64,000 bases of DNA from Streptomyces sclerotialus. GTDB lineage: Bacteria > Actinomycetota > Actinomycetes > Streptomycetales > Streptomycetaceae. The notes below the pieces were generated by a model. That model was not told the DNA's origin. It ran no database searches and saw nothing but the letters and a program-made list of their open reading frames with translations. A program made the position numbers and the translations under genes. Of this stretch, positions 29,525 through 39,440 are shown piece after piece; within the stretch, counting starts at the first letter, position 1, and each line of letters opens with the position of its first letter. The stretch is from assembly GCA_000719105.1 (NCBI GenBank), contig JODX01000004.1:124001-188000 (forward strand), written 5' to 3'.

Positions 29525-30265
29525 TCAGCGGGCCTCCGGCGGCCGCTGCCGGGGCATGTTCGGGCGGGTGGCCGGCGGGACGGAGTAGCGGCCGTTCGGA
29601 GAGGTCTCCGGGCGGGCCGCCGCCGTCCCGGCGGTCCGGATGCCGAGCGGTGCCGACCCGGTACGGAACTCGATCATCCAGTCGGCGGTCTCGGCCCGTA
29701 CGAGCTCCGTGACGTCCTCGGTGAACCGGCGCAGCACCCCCAGGCACCGCTCGGCCGCCTCGCTCGCCGTTCCGTCCGTCGGGCCGAGGACCTCCCGCAC
29801 GCTCTCGGACGCCCAGTCGAACTGGAGCGCCTGGAGCCGGCGCTGCAGGGCCTGGGCCGTGGCCACGTCCCGCATCCAGCCGGACGTCAGCCCGAAGTAC
29901 CGGTCACCGGCCACGCAGGCGGCGCACAGCAGCAGCGACAGATACCCCCAGGGCGCCACCCCGCCCACCGTCCCGGTGAGGTCGAGCAGCGGCAGCGCCG
30001 CCCCGGTGAGGGCCCCGAGCGCCGCGCCGGTCCGCAAGCCCCACGCGCACCGCCGCTTCCACACCCGGTCCGCCAGGTACCACGCCACCGTCCGCAGCGC
30101 GCCCCGCTCCACCCACTGGTACAGGTCCTCCAGCCGTTCCGCGGGCTCCCCCCAGTCGCCCACCGGGAACGGCCGCCCGGTCAGATCACCGTCCGGCGGC
30201 AGACCGGCGCTGTCGCCCTGTCCCTCCCGGGACGCTCTCTCGGGCTGCATCTCCGGCTGGCTCAC
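29525..30265 (-). CDS. SLATT-domain two-TM protein
   Basis: The protein has 246 residues. Helical N-terminal DLYQWVERGALRTVAWYLADRVWKRR leads to two adjacent membrane helices (about 78-95 and 100-120). GLTSGWMRDVATAQALQRRLQALQFDWA follows, closely resembling the SLATT domain (2-TM effector found with SMODS/SLOG nucleotide-signalling systems). Here it stands alone, convergent with a Ser/Thr kinase and divergent from ybaB-recR, and no nucleotidyltransferase is adjacent. The family is proposed to form membrane pores upon nucleotide sensing. That function is not shown for this chromosomal actinobacterial branch. Confidence 0.72.
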   Translation of the reverse strand: MSQPEMQPERASREGQGDSAGLPPDGDLTGRPFPVGDWGEPAERLEDLYQWVERGALRTVAWYLADRVWKRRCAWGLRTGAALGALTGAALPLLDLTGTVGGVAPWGYLSLLLCAACVAGDRYFGLTSGWMRDVATAQALQRRLQALQFDWASESVREVLGPTDGTASEAAERCLGVLRRFTEDVTELVRAETADWMIEFRTGSAPLGIRTAGTAAARPETSPNGRYSVPPATRPNMPRQRPPEAR

Positions 30266-30605
30266 CCGGCACTCCCTACTGCTGCTGACGCGACCTGATC
30301 ACCTGACGGCCGCACGACCGAGGGCATGACAGTTCTCCGGCACACGGCCGCACCCTTCCTAGCGCCCAACGGGTGGCGGCGGTGGCGCTTTCGCCGTCTT
30401 TCCGACCGGACGGGGGGATTGATCAGGTATAGGACTGCGTGCGGGCTCACCCGAAAGAGTGCTGGGGCGACGGACGCGCCGACCACGTAGGCTCGTGCCG
30501 AACGGAAAAAACGGAACGCCGGACCTCCGTAGCCGCAGTACTTCGGTACCGCGGCACGGCGGACCGGCGGAACGCTCGACGTAACGCTCGACGAGGGAGC
30601 TGATC
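30266..30605. other. Intergenic region upstream of ybaB-recR
   Basis: 340 bp between divergent genes. The middle (30420-30530) is AT-richer and probably contains promoters for ybaB-recR. A short direct repeat (AACGCTCGACG, twice, near 30571-30595) precedes the ybaB GTG. I searched by eye for a small SRP RNA, which is near these genes in some bacteria, and saw none. Confidence 0.4.
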
Positions 30606-30950
30606 GTGATCCCCGGTGGTGGCCAGCCCAACATGCAGCAGCTGCTCCAGCAGGCCCAGAAGATGCAGCAGGACCTGGCGAACGCGCAGGAGGAACTCGC
30701 CCGGACGGAGGTCGAGGGCCAGGCGGGCGGCGGCCTGGTGAAGGCCACCGTCACCGGTGCCGGCGAGCTGCGCGGCCTGGTCATCGACCCCAAAGCGGTC
30801 GACCCCGAGGACACCGAGACCCTCGCCGACCTGGTGGTCGCCGCGGTCCAGGCGGCCAACGAGAACGCCCAGCAGCTCCAGCAGCAGAAGCTCGGCCCCC
30901 TCGCCCAGGGCCTGGGCGGCGGCAGCGGCATCCCGGGGCTGCCGTTCTAG
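30606..30950 (+). CDS. YbaB/EbfC-family nucleoid-associated protein
   Basis: The protein has 114 residues. An N-terminal coiled coil ([23 protein letters not shown]) and a beta-rich core ([27 protein letters not shown]) match the tweezer-like YbaB dimer that binds DNA. The GTG start has a GGGAGCTGATC ribosome site. It is followed 152 bp later by recR; ybaB-recR linkage is widely conserved and suggests a role in recombination or nucleoid organisation. Confidence 0.92.
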   Translation: MIPGGGQPNMQQLLQQAQKMQQDLANAQEELARTEVEGQAGGGLVKATVTGAGELRGLVIDPKAVDPEDTETLADLVVAAVQAANENAQQLQQQKLGPLAQGLGGGSGIPGLPF

Positions 30951-31102
30951 CCGGTCCGTGAGGCCGCCCCGCGCGGGGCGGCCGACGGCTCCCGAACGGC
31001 ACGCCGGCCCCCGCCGCCCCGGTTGCCGGGTTCGCCTTCCTCGAAGGGGCGGGAGCCAATTACCGTACGAACTGAAAGACTCCACGAAGGGCAGGCAGTC
31101 CG

Positions 31103-31702
31103 TTGTACGAAGGCGTGGTCCAGGACCTCATCGACGAACTGGGGCGGCTCCCCGGCGTCGGTCCCAAGAGCGCGCAGCGGATCGCCTTCCACATCCTCCA
31201 GGCCGAACCGACGGACGTGCGCCGTCTCGCCCAGGCCCTCATGGAGGTCAAGGCCAAGGTGCGGTTCTGCGCGACCTGCGGGAACGTCGCCCAGGAAGAG
31301 CTCTGCGGCATCTGCCGCGACACCCGACGGGACCCCGCCGTCATCTGCGTGGTGGAGGAGCCGAAGGACGTGGTCGCCATCGAGCGCACCCGTGAGTTCC
31401 GCGGCCGCTACCACGTGCTGGGCGGAGCGATCAGCCCGATCGAGGGCGTCGGCCCGGACGACCTGCGCATACGGGAGCTCCTGGCGCGCCTGGCCGACGG
31501 CACGGTCACCGAGCTGATCCTGGCCACGGACCCCAATCTGGAGGGCGAGGCCACGGCGACGTACCTCGCCCGCATGATCAAGCCCATGGGCCTCAGGGTC
31601 ACCCGCCTGGCCAGCGGCCTCCCGGTGGGTGGCGACCTGGAATACGCGGACGAGGTGACCCTCGGCCGTGCCTTCGAGGGGAGACGACTCCTAGATGTCT
31701 GA
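31103..31702 (+). CDS. recR: Recombination protein RecR
   Basis: The protein has 199 residues with a TTG start (AAGGGCAGGCAG upstream). The helix-hairpin-helix ([23 protein letters not shown]), a four-Cys zinc finger ([16 protein letters not shown]) and a Toprim domain ([14 protein letters not shown] to [15 protein letters not shown]) are all present. It acts with RecF/RecO to load RecA on gapped DNA. The last 8 bases overlap the DUF5063 gene. Confidence 0.97.
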   Translation: MYEGVVQDLIDELGRLPGVGPKSAQRIAFHILQAEPTDVRRLAQALMEVKAKVRFCATCGNVAQEELCGICRDTRRDPAVICVVEEPKDVVAIERTREFRGRYHVLGGAISPIEGVGPDDLRIRELLARLADGTVTELILATDPNLEGEATATYLARMIKPMGLRVTRLASGLPVGGDLEYADEVTLGRAFEGRRLLDV

Positions 31703-32354
31703 CGCCACGCTGCACGCGACCGACCCGGACCCCGGCGACTTCGCGGTCCAGATCGCGGACCAGATCGAGAGCTTCCTGGTCGCCGTCACCGAGGTGGCCA
31801 AGGGCGACGAGCCGGACTCGGCGGTCCCCTTCCTGCTGCTGGAGGTCTCCCAGCTGCTGCTGGCCGGCGGGCGCCTCGGCGCGCACGAGGACATCGTGCC
31901 GGAGGAGCGGTACGAGCCCGACCTCGGCCCGGAGCCGGACGTGGACGAGCTGCGCGAGAACCTCGCGGTCATGCTGGACCCGGTCGACGTGTACTCCGAG
32001 GTCTTCGACCCCTACGAGCCCCGCAAGGCACCGGTGCCGGCCCGTATCTCCGACGACCTCGCCGACGTCATCACCGACCTCCGCCACGGCATGGCCCACT
32101 ACAAGGCCGGCCGTACGACCGAGGCCCTGTGGTGGTGGCAGTTCTCCTACTTCTCCAACTGGGGCCCCACCGCCTCCGCGACCCTGCGCGCCCTGCAGTC
32201 CCTGGTCGCCCACGTCCGCCTGAACCAGCCCCTGGAGGAGCTGGACGGCCTGGACACCGACCAGGACCTCGGCGACGAGGCCCTGGAGGCGGAGGCCGGC
32301 CGGGTGATGGCGGAGGAGATCGCGGGGCCGCTGGGGCTGCGCCAGGTGAAGTGA
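31695..32354 (+). CDS. DUF5063 domain protein
   Basis: The protein has 219 residues. It is acidic and cytosolic. The stretches [38 protein letters not shown] and [34 protein letters not shown] match the DUF5063 family, which follows recR in many actinobacteria. The overlap with recR (8 nt) implies co-translation. The function is unknown; it may assist RecR or simply be co-regulated. Confidence 0.85.
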   Translation: MSDATLHATDPDPGDFAVQIADQIESFLVAVTEVAKGDEPDSAVPFLLLEVSQLLLAGGRLGAHEDIVPEERYEPDLGPEPDVDELRENLAVMLDPVDVYSEVFDPYEPRKAPVPARISDDLADVITDLRHGMAHYKAGRTTEALWWWQFSYFSNWGPTASATLRALQSLVAHVRLNQPLEELDGLDTDQDLGDEALEAEAGRVMAEEIAGPLGLRQVK

Positions 32355-32385
32355 CCGTCCCCCCGACCGTCCCCGAGGCCTCGTC

Positions 32386-33333
32386 ATGACCGCCCTCCTG
32401 TTCCTGCTGATCGCCGTCGCGCTGACCGCCGCCGTGCTGGGCCCCCGTGTGCTGCTCCGGGCCGGCTGGCCGGAACGGGAGCCCGTCGTCGCGCTCTGGG
32501 TGTGGCAGTGCCTGGTCGGCGCCGTGCTGCTGAGCTGTCTCGCCGGGCTCGTGCTCGGGGCCGCGGCGGTCTTCGAGACCGTACGGATCCATGTCTTCGC
32601 GCCCGCGCCCCCGGCCGTCACCGACGCCTACGACCTGGCCGCGGCACCGCCCGGGACCGCCGCGCTGACCCTGCTGCTGGCCTTCGGCGCCGCCTGGACC
32701 GGAGCCATGCTCGCCCGGGAACTCGTCGAGGCCCGACGGCGCGAGAAGCTGCGCCGGGCGCACCTGCGCGACCGCGTGCCCGAGCTGCCCGCCGGTCTGG
32801 CGGACGGTCCGGCGGACGCCCGGGAACCGCTGCTGGTCCTGGAGGACGAGTACCCCGACGCCTGGCTGATGCCCGGGGCGGCGCCGCGGCTCGTCGTCAC
32901 CACGGGCGCGCTGCGCCGGCTGGACGAGAAGCAGGTCGACGCGGTGCTCGCCCATGAGCTGGGCCACGCCCGCGCCCGCCACGACTGGCTGCTGCACCTG
33001 TCGGCGGCGCTGGCCACCGGGTTCCCGCGGGTCCCGCTCTTCGCCCACTTCGCCGACCAGACGCACCGCCTCGTCGAGCTCGCCGCCGACGACACGGCGT
33101 CGCGCCGCTGCGGCCACCTCACCGCGGCCCTGGCGCTCATCGAGCTCAACCGGCACCGGGGCGTCCTGAGCTGTGCGGGCACCCGGCGCCTCCTGGGCGA
33201 CCGGGTCGACCGCCTCCTCGCGCCCCCGCCCCGCCTGGACCGCGCCCGCCGGGCCGCCACCACGACGGCCGCCGCGCTCATTCCCCTGGTGCCGCTGATC
33301 ATCGCCTTCTCCCCGGCACTCGCGACGCTCTGA
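32386..33333 (+). CDS. M56/M48-type integral membrane metallopeptidase
   Basis: The protein has 315 residues. Two N-terminal membrane helices and a third near residue 100 precede the zinc-binding HELGH at residues 190-194. A downstream LAADDTASRRCG supplies the glutamate/aspartate-type ligand region. A C-terminal helix follows. Such BlaR1/HtpX-like proteins in Streptomyces often pair with a BlaI repressor, but none is adjacent here. The substrate is unknown. Confidence 0.87.
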   Translation: MTALLFLLIAVALTAAVLGPRVLLRAGWPEREPVVALWVWQCLVGAVLLSCLAGLVLGAAAVFETVRIHVFAPAPPAVTDAYDLAAAPPGTAALTLLLAFGAAWTGAMLARELVEARRREKLRRAHLRDRVPELPAGLADGPADAREPLLVLEDEYPDAWLMPGAAPRLVVTTGALRRLDEKQVDAVLAHELGHARARHDWLLHLSAALATGFPRVPLFAHFADQTHRLVELAADDTASRRCGHLTAALALIELNRHRGVLSCAGTRRLLGDRVDRLLAPPPRLDRARRAATTTAAALIPLVPLIIAFSPALATL

Positions 33334-33608
33334 GGGACGCGTCTCCCGTAGCGCGGTGGTGTGACACGGGGCACTTTCCGAGTGCCGTACCTGCTTCTGG
33401 GCAGGTAGAGCTCCGGAGCGACCGGGGCCTCCCGAGTGAAATCCGGCCGGTGCCGGACGGAGACGGGAGAAACACCGGGGTCATCGCAGCGTGAGCGGGA
33501 CATCTCACCATGCGGGATCCAGGAGGGTGAAACCGGCCGCTCGATAGACTGAGCCGACCGCAGTACGTGGGTATGTGCGGATAGAGACGGACTGAGCGAG
33601 GAGCGCAC

Positions 33609-34886
33609 GTGGGCCTTGTCGTGCAGAAGTACGGAGGCTCCTCCGTAGCCGATGCCGAGGGCATCAAGCGCGTCGCCAAGCGGATCGTGGAAGCGAAGAA
33701 GAACGGCCACCAGGTGGTCGTCGTCGTTTCCGCGATGGGCGACACGACGGACGAGCTGATCGATCTCGCCGAGCAGGTGTCGCCGATGCCTGCCGGCCGT
33801 GAGTTCGACATGCTGCTGACCGCCGGGGAGCGGATCTCCATGGCCCTGCTGGCGATGGCGATCAAAAACCTGGGCCACGAGGCCCAGTCCTTCACCGGCA
33901 GCCAGGCAGGCGTCATCACCGACTCTGTCCACAACAAAGCCCGGATCATCGATGTCACCCCGGGCCGTATCCGTACGGCGCTGGACGAGGGCAACATCGC
34001 GATCGTCGCCGGCTTCCAGGGCGTCAGCCAGGACAAGAAGGACATCACCACGCTCGGCCGCGGTGGCTCCGACACGACCGCGGTCGCGCTGGCCGCGGCC
34101 CTCGACGCCGAGGTCTGCGAGATCTACACCGACGTCGACGGTGTCTTCACCGCCGACCCGCGGGTCGTGAAGAAGGCCCGCAAGATCGACTGGATCTCCT
34201 TCGAGGACATGCTGGAGCTGGCGGCGTCCGGCTCCAAGGTGCTGCTCCACCGCTGTGTGGAGTACGCCCGCCGCTACAACATCCCGATCCACGTCCGCTC
34301 CTCCTTCAGCGGGCTGCAGGGCACGTGGGTCAGCAGTGAGCCGATCGAGCAAGGGGACCAGCAGGTGGAGCAGGCCATCATCTCCGGTGTCGCGCACGAC
34401 ACCTCCGAGGCCAAGGTCACGGTCGTCGGCGTGCCCGACAAGCCGGGTGAGGCCGCCGGTATCTTCCGCGCGATCGCCGACGCCGAACTCAACATCGACA
34501 TGATCGTGCAGAACGTCTCGGCCGCGGCGACGGGTCTGACGGACATCTCCTTCACGCTGCCGAAGACCGACGGCCGCAAGGCGATCGACGCCCTGGAGAA
34601 GGCCAAGAGCACGATCGGCTTCGACTCGCTGCGCTACGACGACCAGATCGGCAAGATCTCCCTGGTCGGCGCCGGTATGAAGACCAACCCGGGCGTCACG
34701 GCCGGCTTCTTCGAGGCGCTCAGCAACGCCGGGGTCAACATCGAGCTCATCTCGACCTCCGAGATCCGTATCTCGGTCGTCACCCGTGCCGACGACGTGC
34801 CCGAGGCCGTCCGTGCCGTGCACACCGCGTTCGGGCTCGACTCCGACAGCGACGAGGCCGTCGTCTACGGAGGCACCGGCCGCTGA
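33609..34886 (+). CDS. lysC: Aspartate kinase
   Basis: The protein has 425 residues. It phosphorylates L-aspartate, the first step to lysine, threonine, methionine and diaminopimelate. The sequence shows VQKYGGSSV, the VVVVSAMG(D)TTDEL loop, [21 protein letters not shown] and [13 protein letters not shown]. Two ACT domains form the allosteric C-terminus ([15 protein letters not shown] and [17 protein letters not shown]). The start is GTG. An internal start for the beta-type subunit (after about residue 250), known in actinobacterial aspartate kinases, is possible. It overlaps asd by one base. Confidence 0.97.
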   Translation: MGLVVQKYGGSSVADAEGIKRVAKRIVEAKKNGHQVVVVVSAMGDTTDELIDLAEQVSPMPAGREFDMLLTAGERISMALLAMAIKNLGHEAQSFTGSQAGVITDSVHNKARIIDVTPGRIRTALDEGNIAIVAGFQGVSQDKKDITTLGRGGSDTTAVALAAALDAEVCEIYTDVDGVFTADPRVVKKARKIDWISFEDMLELAASGSKVLLHRCVEYARRYNIPIHVRSSFSGLQGTWVSSEPIEQGDQQVEQAIISGVAHDTSEAKVTVVGVPDKPGEAAGIFRAIADAELNIDMIVQNVSAAATGLTDISFTLPKTDGRKAIDALEKAKSTIGFDSLRYDDQIGKISLVGAGMKTNPGVTAGFFEALSNAGVNIELISTSEIRISVVTRADDVPEAVRAVHTAFGLDSDSDEAVVYGGTGR

Positions 34887-35959
34887 TGACCCTCGATGCC
34901 GGGCGCACCGGCAGGCCGACGCTCGCGGTCGTGGGAGCGACCGGGGCCGTCGGCGCGGTCATGCTCCAGATCCTGTCCCAGCGCGCGGACGTCTGGGGCG
35001 AGATCCGTCTGATCGCCTCCCCGCGCTCGGCCGGCCGCAAGCTGGCCGTGCGCGGGGAGGAGGTCGAGGTGACGGCCCTGTCGGAGGAGGCCTTCGACGG
35101 GGTCGACGTCGCCCTGTTCGACGTGCCCGACGAGGTCGCCGCCGAGTGGGCGCCCGTCGCCGCCGCCCGGGGCGCGGTCGTCGTGGACAACTCGGCGGCC
35201 TTCCGCATGGACCCGGACGTGCCGCTGGTCGTCCCCGAGGTCAACGCGCACGCCGTCCGCCGCCGCCCGCGCGGGATCGTCGCCAACCCCAACTGCACGA
35301 CCCTGTCGATGATCGTGGCGCTCGGCGCGCTGCACGCCGAGTTCGGGCTGCGCGAACTGGTCGTCTCCTCGTACCAGGCGGTCAGCGGGGCGGGCCGGGA
35401 GGGCGTGGAGACGCTCCGCCGCCAGCTGTCGCTCGTCGCCGGTACGGAACTGGGGACGCACCCGGGCGACGTACGGCGGGCCGTCGGTGACGACCGCGGG
35501 CCGTTCCCCGAGCCGGTCGCGCTGAACGTGGTGCCGTGGGCCGGGTCGCTCCGCGAGGACGGCTGGTCCTCGGAGGAGATGAAGGTACGGGACGAGTCCC
35601 GCAAGATCCTCGGGCTGCCGGCGCTTCCGGTGGCCGTCACCTGTGTCCGCGTCCCCGTGGTCACCACGCACTCGCTCACCGTCCACGCCCGCTTCGAGGG
35701 CGAGGTCACCGTCGACAAGGCGCGCGAGATCCTGGCCACGGCCCCGGGCGTCGTCCTCTTCGACAACCCGGCCGCGGGGGAGTTCCCGACGCCGGCCGAC
35801 GTGGTGGGCACCGACCCGACATGGGTGGGCCGCGTGCGCCGGGCGCTCGACGACCCCACGGCGCTCGAACTCTTCGTGTGCGGCGACAACTTGCGCAAGG
35901 GCGCCGCACTCAACACGGCGCAGATCGCGGAGCTGGTGGCGGCCGAACTGCGGGCGTGA
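34886..35959 (+). CDS. asd: Aspartate-semialdehyde dehydrogenase
   Basis: The protein has 357 residues. It reduces aspartyl phosphate to aspartate semialdehyde with NADPH. The N-terminal [14 protein letters not shown] is the dinucleotide-binding loop, and the catalytic C137 is in [24 protein letters not shown] and [17 protein letters not shown] are conserved family segments. The TGATG overlap with lysC shows a tight two-gene operon, the standard actinobacterial ask-asd arrangement. Confidence 0.97.
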   Translation: MTLDAGRTGRPTLAVVGATGAVGAVMLQILSQRADVWGEIRLIASPRSAGRKLAVRGEEVEVTALSEEAFDGVDVALFDVPDEVAAEWAPVAAARGAVVVDNSAAFRMDPDVPLVVPEVNAHAVRRRPRGIVANPNCTTLSMIVALGALHAEFGLRELVVSSYQAVSGAGREGVETLRRQLSLVAGTELGTHPGDVRRAVGDDRGPFPEPVALNVVPWAGSLREDGWSSEEMKVRDESRKILGLPALPVAVTCVRVPVVTTHSLTVHARFEGEVTVDKAREILATAPGVVLFDNPAAGEFPTPADVVGTDPTWVGRVRRALDDPTALELFVCGDNLRKGAALNTAQIAELVAAELRA

Positions 35960-36364
35960 TCACCCCGCCCCGATCACGTCACTCCGATTACCCCTGGCCA
36001 ACAGTGAATGATTTGTAGGATCTTAGGATCTACATAAGTTCAACTTGCAAGTGATTCCCGGGGATGTCCATGTCCGGGGCCACTCGGCCTGAGCGTTCCG
36101 GGCGTGCCGTATGCCGTATGCCGCGAACTGCTCCTCCGTTCACCGCAACCGCGCGAGGGGCGGGGAGCGTCTCTGCGAACGCCCTTCGGGGGGCCGGACA
36201 CGACACACGGGCATAAGGGAAGAGCTGGTACGCATGGGGGCATTCGACATGTTGTCCGGTGCGCCGTCGGCAGGGCCGACGGCCGTGCCGACGCGGGCGC
36301 GGCCCGGCGGAAAACAGATGCCGGTGGCGTACAACCCCGGCGGCCCCGAACGTGTCCAACTGGC
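35960..36364. other. Regulatory region upstream of the ECF sigma operon
   Basis: About 400 bp. The first 60-100 bp form a clear AT-rich island with an exact 8-bp tandem repeat (TAGGATCT at 36016-36023 and 36024-36031) and AAGTT-C-AACTT just after it. A second ATG ORF (36235-36467, 77 codons, with a GGAAGAG ribosome site) overlaps the sigma-factor start in another frame and is unproven. Confidence 0.4.
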
Positions 36365-37045
36365 GTGGCAGAGGTACTCGACTTCACCGCGGTACAGACG
36401 AGAGGCACCGCCCTCCGTCCACCCCGCCGTCCCCGTATGCCCAGCACACCCGGCGGCATGCCGGTGATCGCGCCCATGCCCGCAGCGCGGCCCGCCCGCA
36501 TACCCGGACAGCGCGACGGCGCCGAGGAGACCACCGCCGAGACCACGGCGGCCGGCACCACCGTCGACCATCTCACCGCGACCTACCGCACCCACTACCG
36601 GTCGCTCCTCGGTCTCGCGGCGCTCCTGCTCGACGACACCGCGTCCTGCGAGGACGTCGTCCAGGAGGCCTTCATCCGCGTGCACTCCGCGCGCAAGCGG
36701 GTGCGCGACCCGGAGAAGACGCTGGCGTATCTGCGCCAGACGGTCGTCAACCTCTCCCGCTCGGCACTGCGCCGCCGCATCCTCGGGCTGAAGCTGCTGA
36801 CGAAGCCGATGCCGGACATGGCGAGCGCGGAGGAGGGCGCGTACGACCAGCTGGAGCGCGACTCCCTGATCAAGGCGATGAAGGGGCTCCAGCGGCGACA
36901 GCGCGAGGTGCTCGTGCTGCGCTACTTCGCGGACATGACCGAGGCCCAGGTCGCCGAGACGCTCGGTATATCGCTGGGCTCCGTCAAGGCGTACGGCTCC
37001 CGCGGCATCGCGGCCCTCCGGGTCGCCATGGAGGCACCGGTATGA
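36365..37045 (+). CDS. ECF-type RNA polymerase sigma factor
   Basis: The protein has 226 residues from GTG 36365 (VAEVLDFTAVQTRG); ATGs at 36437 or 36458 are alternatives. Region 2 is LTATYRTHYRSLLGLAALLLDDTASCEDVVQEAFIRVHSARKRV. Region 4 is LQRRQREVLVLRYFADMTEAQVAETLGISLGSVKAYGSRGIAAL. There is no region 3. The N-terminal 60 residues are Pro/Arg-rich and probably unstructured. It shares an ATGA overlap with a membrane protein that has the layout of an anti-sigma factor, so it is probably held inactive at the membrane until a signal arrives. Confidence 0.92.
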   Translation: MAEVLDFTAVQTRGTALRPPRRPRMPSTPGGMPVIAPMPAARPARIPGQRDGAEETTAETTAAGTTVDHLTATYRTHYRSLLGLAALLLDDTASCEDVVQEAFIRVHSARKRVRDPEKTLAYLRQTVVNLSRSALRRRILGLKLLTKPMPDMASAEEGAYDQLERDSLIKAMKGLQRRQREVLVLRYFADMTEAQVAETLGISLGSVKAYGSRGIAALRVAMEAPV

Positions 37046-38352
37046 GCGGGCGCGACGGACATGGACACGAGCGCGAGCAGGAAGAATTGCACGCTCAGGA
37101 TCGATCGCACGCTGGGAACGGAACTGTGAACCACGGCCCCGACGGAACCGAAGCCGAAACCGGAAGCGATACCGGGACGGGCAGGTCCGGGGCCGACGGG
37201 ATCGAACCCGCCGGAACGGACGAACCCGCCGGAACTGGCGAGCCTGCCGGAACCGACGGAACCGACGAGACCGATGGATCCGACGAGCCCACCGGAACCA
37301 GGGCCGATGGAACCAGGGCTGACGGGACGAAGGCCGACGCGACCGGATCGGACGGGTTCGGATCCGACGGGTTCGGATCGGACGAGCTGGCGCTGCGCAC
37401 GCTGCTGCACCGGGCGGTCGGCGACATCGAGCCCCGTGAGGGCACGCTGGACCATCTGCGGCGCGCGGTGCCCGCCCGGCGGGCGCGCAAGCGGCAGGCG
37501 CTCGTCGGCATGGCCGCCGCCTTCCTCTTCGTCGGCACGGCGGTCCCGGCCGTCGTCCATGTCTCCGCCTCCACCGGCTCGAGCGCCAACACCTCGTCGG
37601 TCAGCAACGAGCCCGAGGCGCTGACCGCCGGCTCCGAGAGCACGGACAAGGGCGCCGACACCGGCTCCTCCGGTGACTCCGCCGGTTCCTCCAAGGAGGC
37701 GGGCGGCAAGGACGGCGACAAGGAGAAGAAGGAAAAGGAGAAGGACGCGGCCGGCGGCGGCAACAGCCCCACGGCGACGGCCTCCCCCGACACCGCCGAG
37801 ACCTGTACGGCGGACCGGCTCGGCGCCACCGCGAGTGTGGGCGCACCGGACGTCGGCGGCGCGGTGTACGGCACCTTCCGGGTGTCCAACGTCTCCGGCA
37901 CCAGCTGTACCGTCTCCGGTCCGGGCACCGTGAGCCCGACGGCCCAGGGCGCGGCTGACCAGTCCAAGCTCCTGGTGACCACGCACGTCGCGGGTGACGC
38001 TGCCACCGGGCTGCCCGACCCCTCGCTGGCGGTCTCCTCGATGCTGCTGGAGCCGGGCGCCGCGTACGAGGTGAAGTTCGCCTGGGTGCCCACGGAGACC
38101 TGCCCCACCACCGGCGGCCCCGAACCGACCACCCCGGACCCGACCCCCACGGACACCACCCCCGGCAACGAGGGCACCATCTCGACCGGGGACACCGGCA
38201 CGACGACCCAGCTCCTCGCGGCGGACGGCGTCGCCGACGGCAGCGTGGCGGTCACACACACGGCCCAGGGCGGCGCCCCGTCCGCCACGGCCACCGTGAG
38301 CAACGCGTGCGCGGGAACGATCTACTGGACAGGGTTGCTGGCGGGCTCCTGA
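37042..38352 (+). CDS. Membrane protein, probable anti-sigma partner
   Basis: The protein has 436 residues. A long Gly/Thr/Asp/Glu low-complexity N-terminus (repeats of EPAGTD and of GSDGF) runs to residue 112. A short helical segment (ALRTLLHRAVGDIEPREGTLDHLRRAVPARRARKRQ) precedes one membrane helix (about 154-172), and a Ser/Lys-rich linker leads to an extracytoplasmic Cys-containing beta domain (about 250-436). The cytosolic-TM-external topology and the overlap with the sigma gene indicate regulation of that sigma factor, although no classical zinc anti-sigma motif (HxxxCxxC) is visible. Confidence 0.78.
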   Translation: MSGRDGHGHEREQEELHAQDRSHAGNGTVNHGPDGTEAETGSDTGTGRSGADGIEPAGTDEPAGTGEPAGTDGTDETDGSDEPTGTRADGTRADGTKADATGSDGFGSDGFGSDELALRTLLHRAVGDIEPREGTLDHLRRAVPARRARKRQALVGMAAAFLFVGTAVPAVVHVSASTGSSANTSSVSNEPEALTAGSESTDKGADTGSSGDSAGSSKEAGGKDGDKEKKEKEKDAAGGGNSPTATASPDTAETCTADRLGATASVGAPDVGGAVYGTFRVSNVSGTSCTVSGPGTVSPTAQGAADQSKLLVTTHVAGDAATGLPDPSLAVSSMLLEPGAAYEVKFAWVPTETCPTTGGPEPTTPDPTPTDTTPGNEGTISTGDTGTTTQLLAADGVADGSVAVTHTAQGGAPSATATVSNACAGTIYWTGLLAGS

Positions 38353-38389
38353 GCGCGGCCGAGGGGCCGGCGGCCGGGCGAGCGGGCGG

Positions 38390-39265
38390 TTACGCGGGCT
38401 CGCTCTGCCGGCCGGCCTCCCGGGCCGACATCTCGGCGGCACCGGCCGTGCTGTTCCCTTCGTCCGTACGGTCCGAGCCGTCCTCGCCGTGAGTGCCGTC
38501 CGCGTCCTCCTGGACCAGCCCGAGGCGGGCGTCGCGGACGAACTCCAGCTCGCGGCGGAGCAGCCGGAACCACATGAAGACCACGAAGCCCGCGAAGACG
38601 AACCACTCGCCGGTGTAGCCCAGGTTCTGGAACGCCTTCAGGTCCAGGCCCGTGTCGTTGGGCGCCGTCGCGGGCACGGCCGCCATCCCGGAGTCGCCCT
38701 CTTCCAGCGTGATCCACGCGTCGTACAGGTCGTCCCGCACGAGGTTCACCAGCGAGGCCGCGCTGATCGCCCCGGTCTGGCCCTCGGGCAGCCCGCCGAG
38801 CGCGGGCACGCCGTTCGAGCCCGGGGTCTCGGACGCCTGGAGATAGCCGGTGACCGTGACCTCGCCGGTAGGTGCGGCCGGTGCCTTCGCCGGGTCCGCC
38901 GTGCCGGGCAGCCAGCCCCGTACGACGGGCAGCGACCTGCCGTCGTCGGTGCGCAGCAGCGTCAGCACGTAGTAGCCGAGCCGGTCGTCCAGCTTCCGCT
39001 CCGGCACCAGCAGCTGGGTGCCGTACCGGCCCGTCACCGTGGCCGGCTTGCCGGAGGTCTCCTTGTCCACGGGCAGCAGCTGGTCCAGCGGCCGTGCCGC
39101 CTCCCGCTTCGCGGAATCGGCCTGCTCCTCCGCGACCCGATGGGTCTCCACACGGTCCTCGAAGCGACTCAGCTGCCACGACCCCATGAAGACGCAGAAG
39201 GGGATGGCCAGCAGCACGAAGACGTTGATCCCCCACCAGCGGGGCGTCAGCAGGAACCGGTACAC
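38390..39265 (-). CDS. SURF1 family protein
   Basis: The protein has 291 residues. The N-terminal helix YRFLLTPRWWGINVFVLLAIPFCVFMGSWQLSRFEDR is diagnostic of SURF1. The central domain includes YYVLTLLRTDDGRSLPVVRGW, and a C-terminal helix (WFVFAGFVVFMWFRLL) completes the two-TM topology. SURF1 proteins help assemble the aa3 cytochrome oxidase (heme a insertion). The start codon is GTG. The C-terminal 40 residues are acidic and disordered. Confidence 0.93.
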   Translation of the reverse strand: MYRFLLTPRWWGINVFVLLAIPFCVFMGSWQLSRFEDRVETHRVAEEQADSAKREAARPLDQLLPVDKETSGKPATVTGRYGTQLLVPERKLDDRLGYYVLTLLRTDDGRSLPVVRGWLPGTADPAKAPAAPTGEVTVTGYLQASETPGSNGVPALGGLPEGQTGAISAASLVNLVRDDLYDAWITLEEGDSGMAAVPATAPNDTGLDLKAFQNLGYTGEWFVFAGFVVFMWFRLLRRELEFVRDARLGLVQEDADGTHGEDGSDRTDEGNSTAGAAEMSAREAGRQSEPA

Positions 39266-39440
39266 GCCACCAACGGTACGGGGCCGCCGGGCGACGCGGG
39301 TCCGCGGGGTGTCCGGGCATACGGGGCGGCAGGGGTGCCGCAGCCACGTACGGGTGACCGTCGGTCAGGCGTGCGCCGAGTTTTCCACAGGCTGCGGACC
39401 TCGGCGGCCGGACGTCCGCCGGGACGGGCAGTATGGGGCC

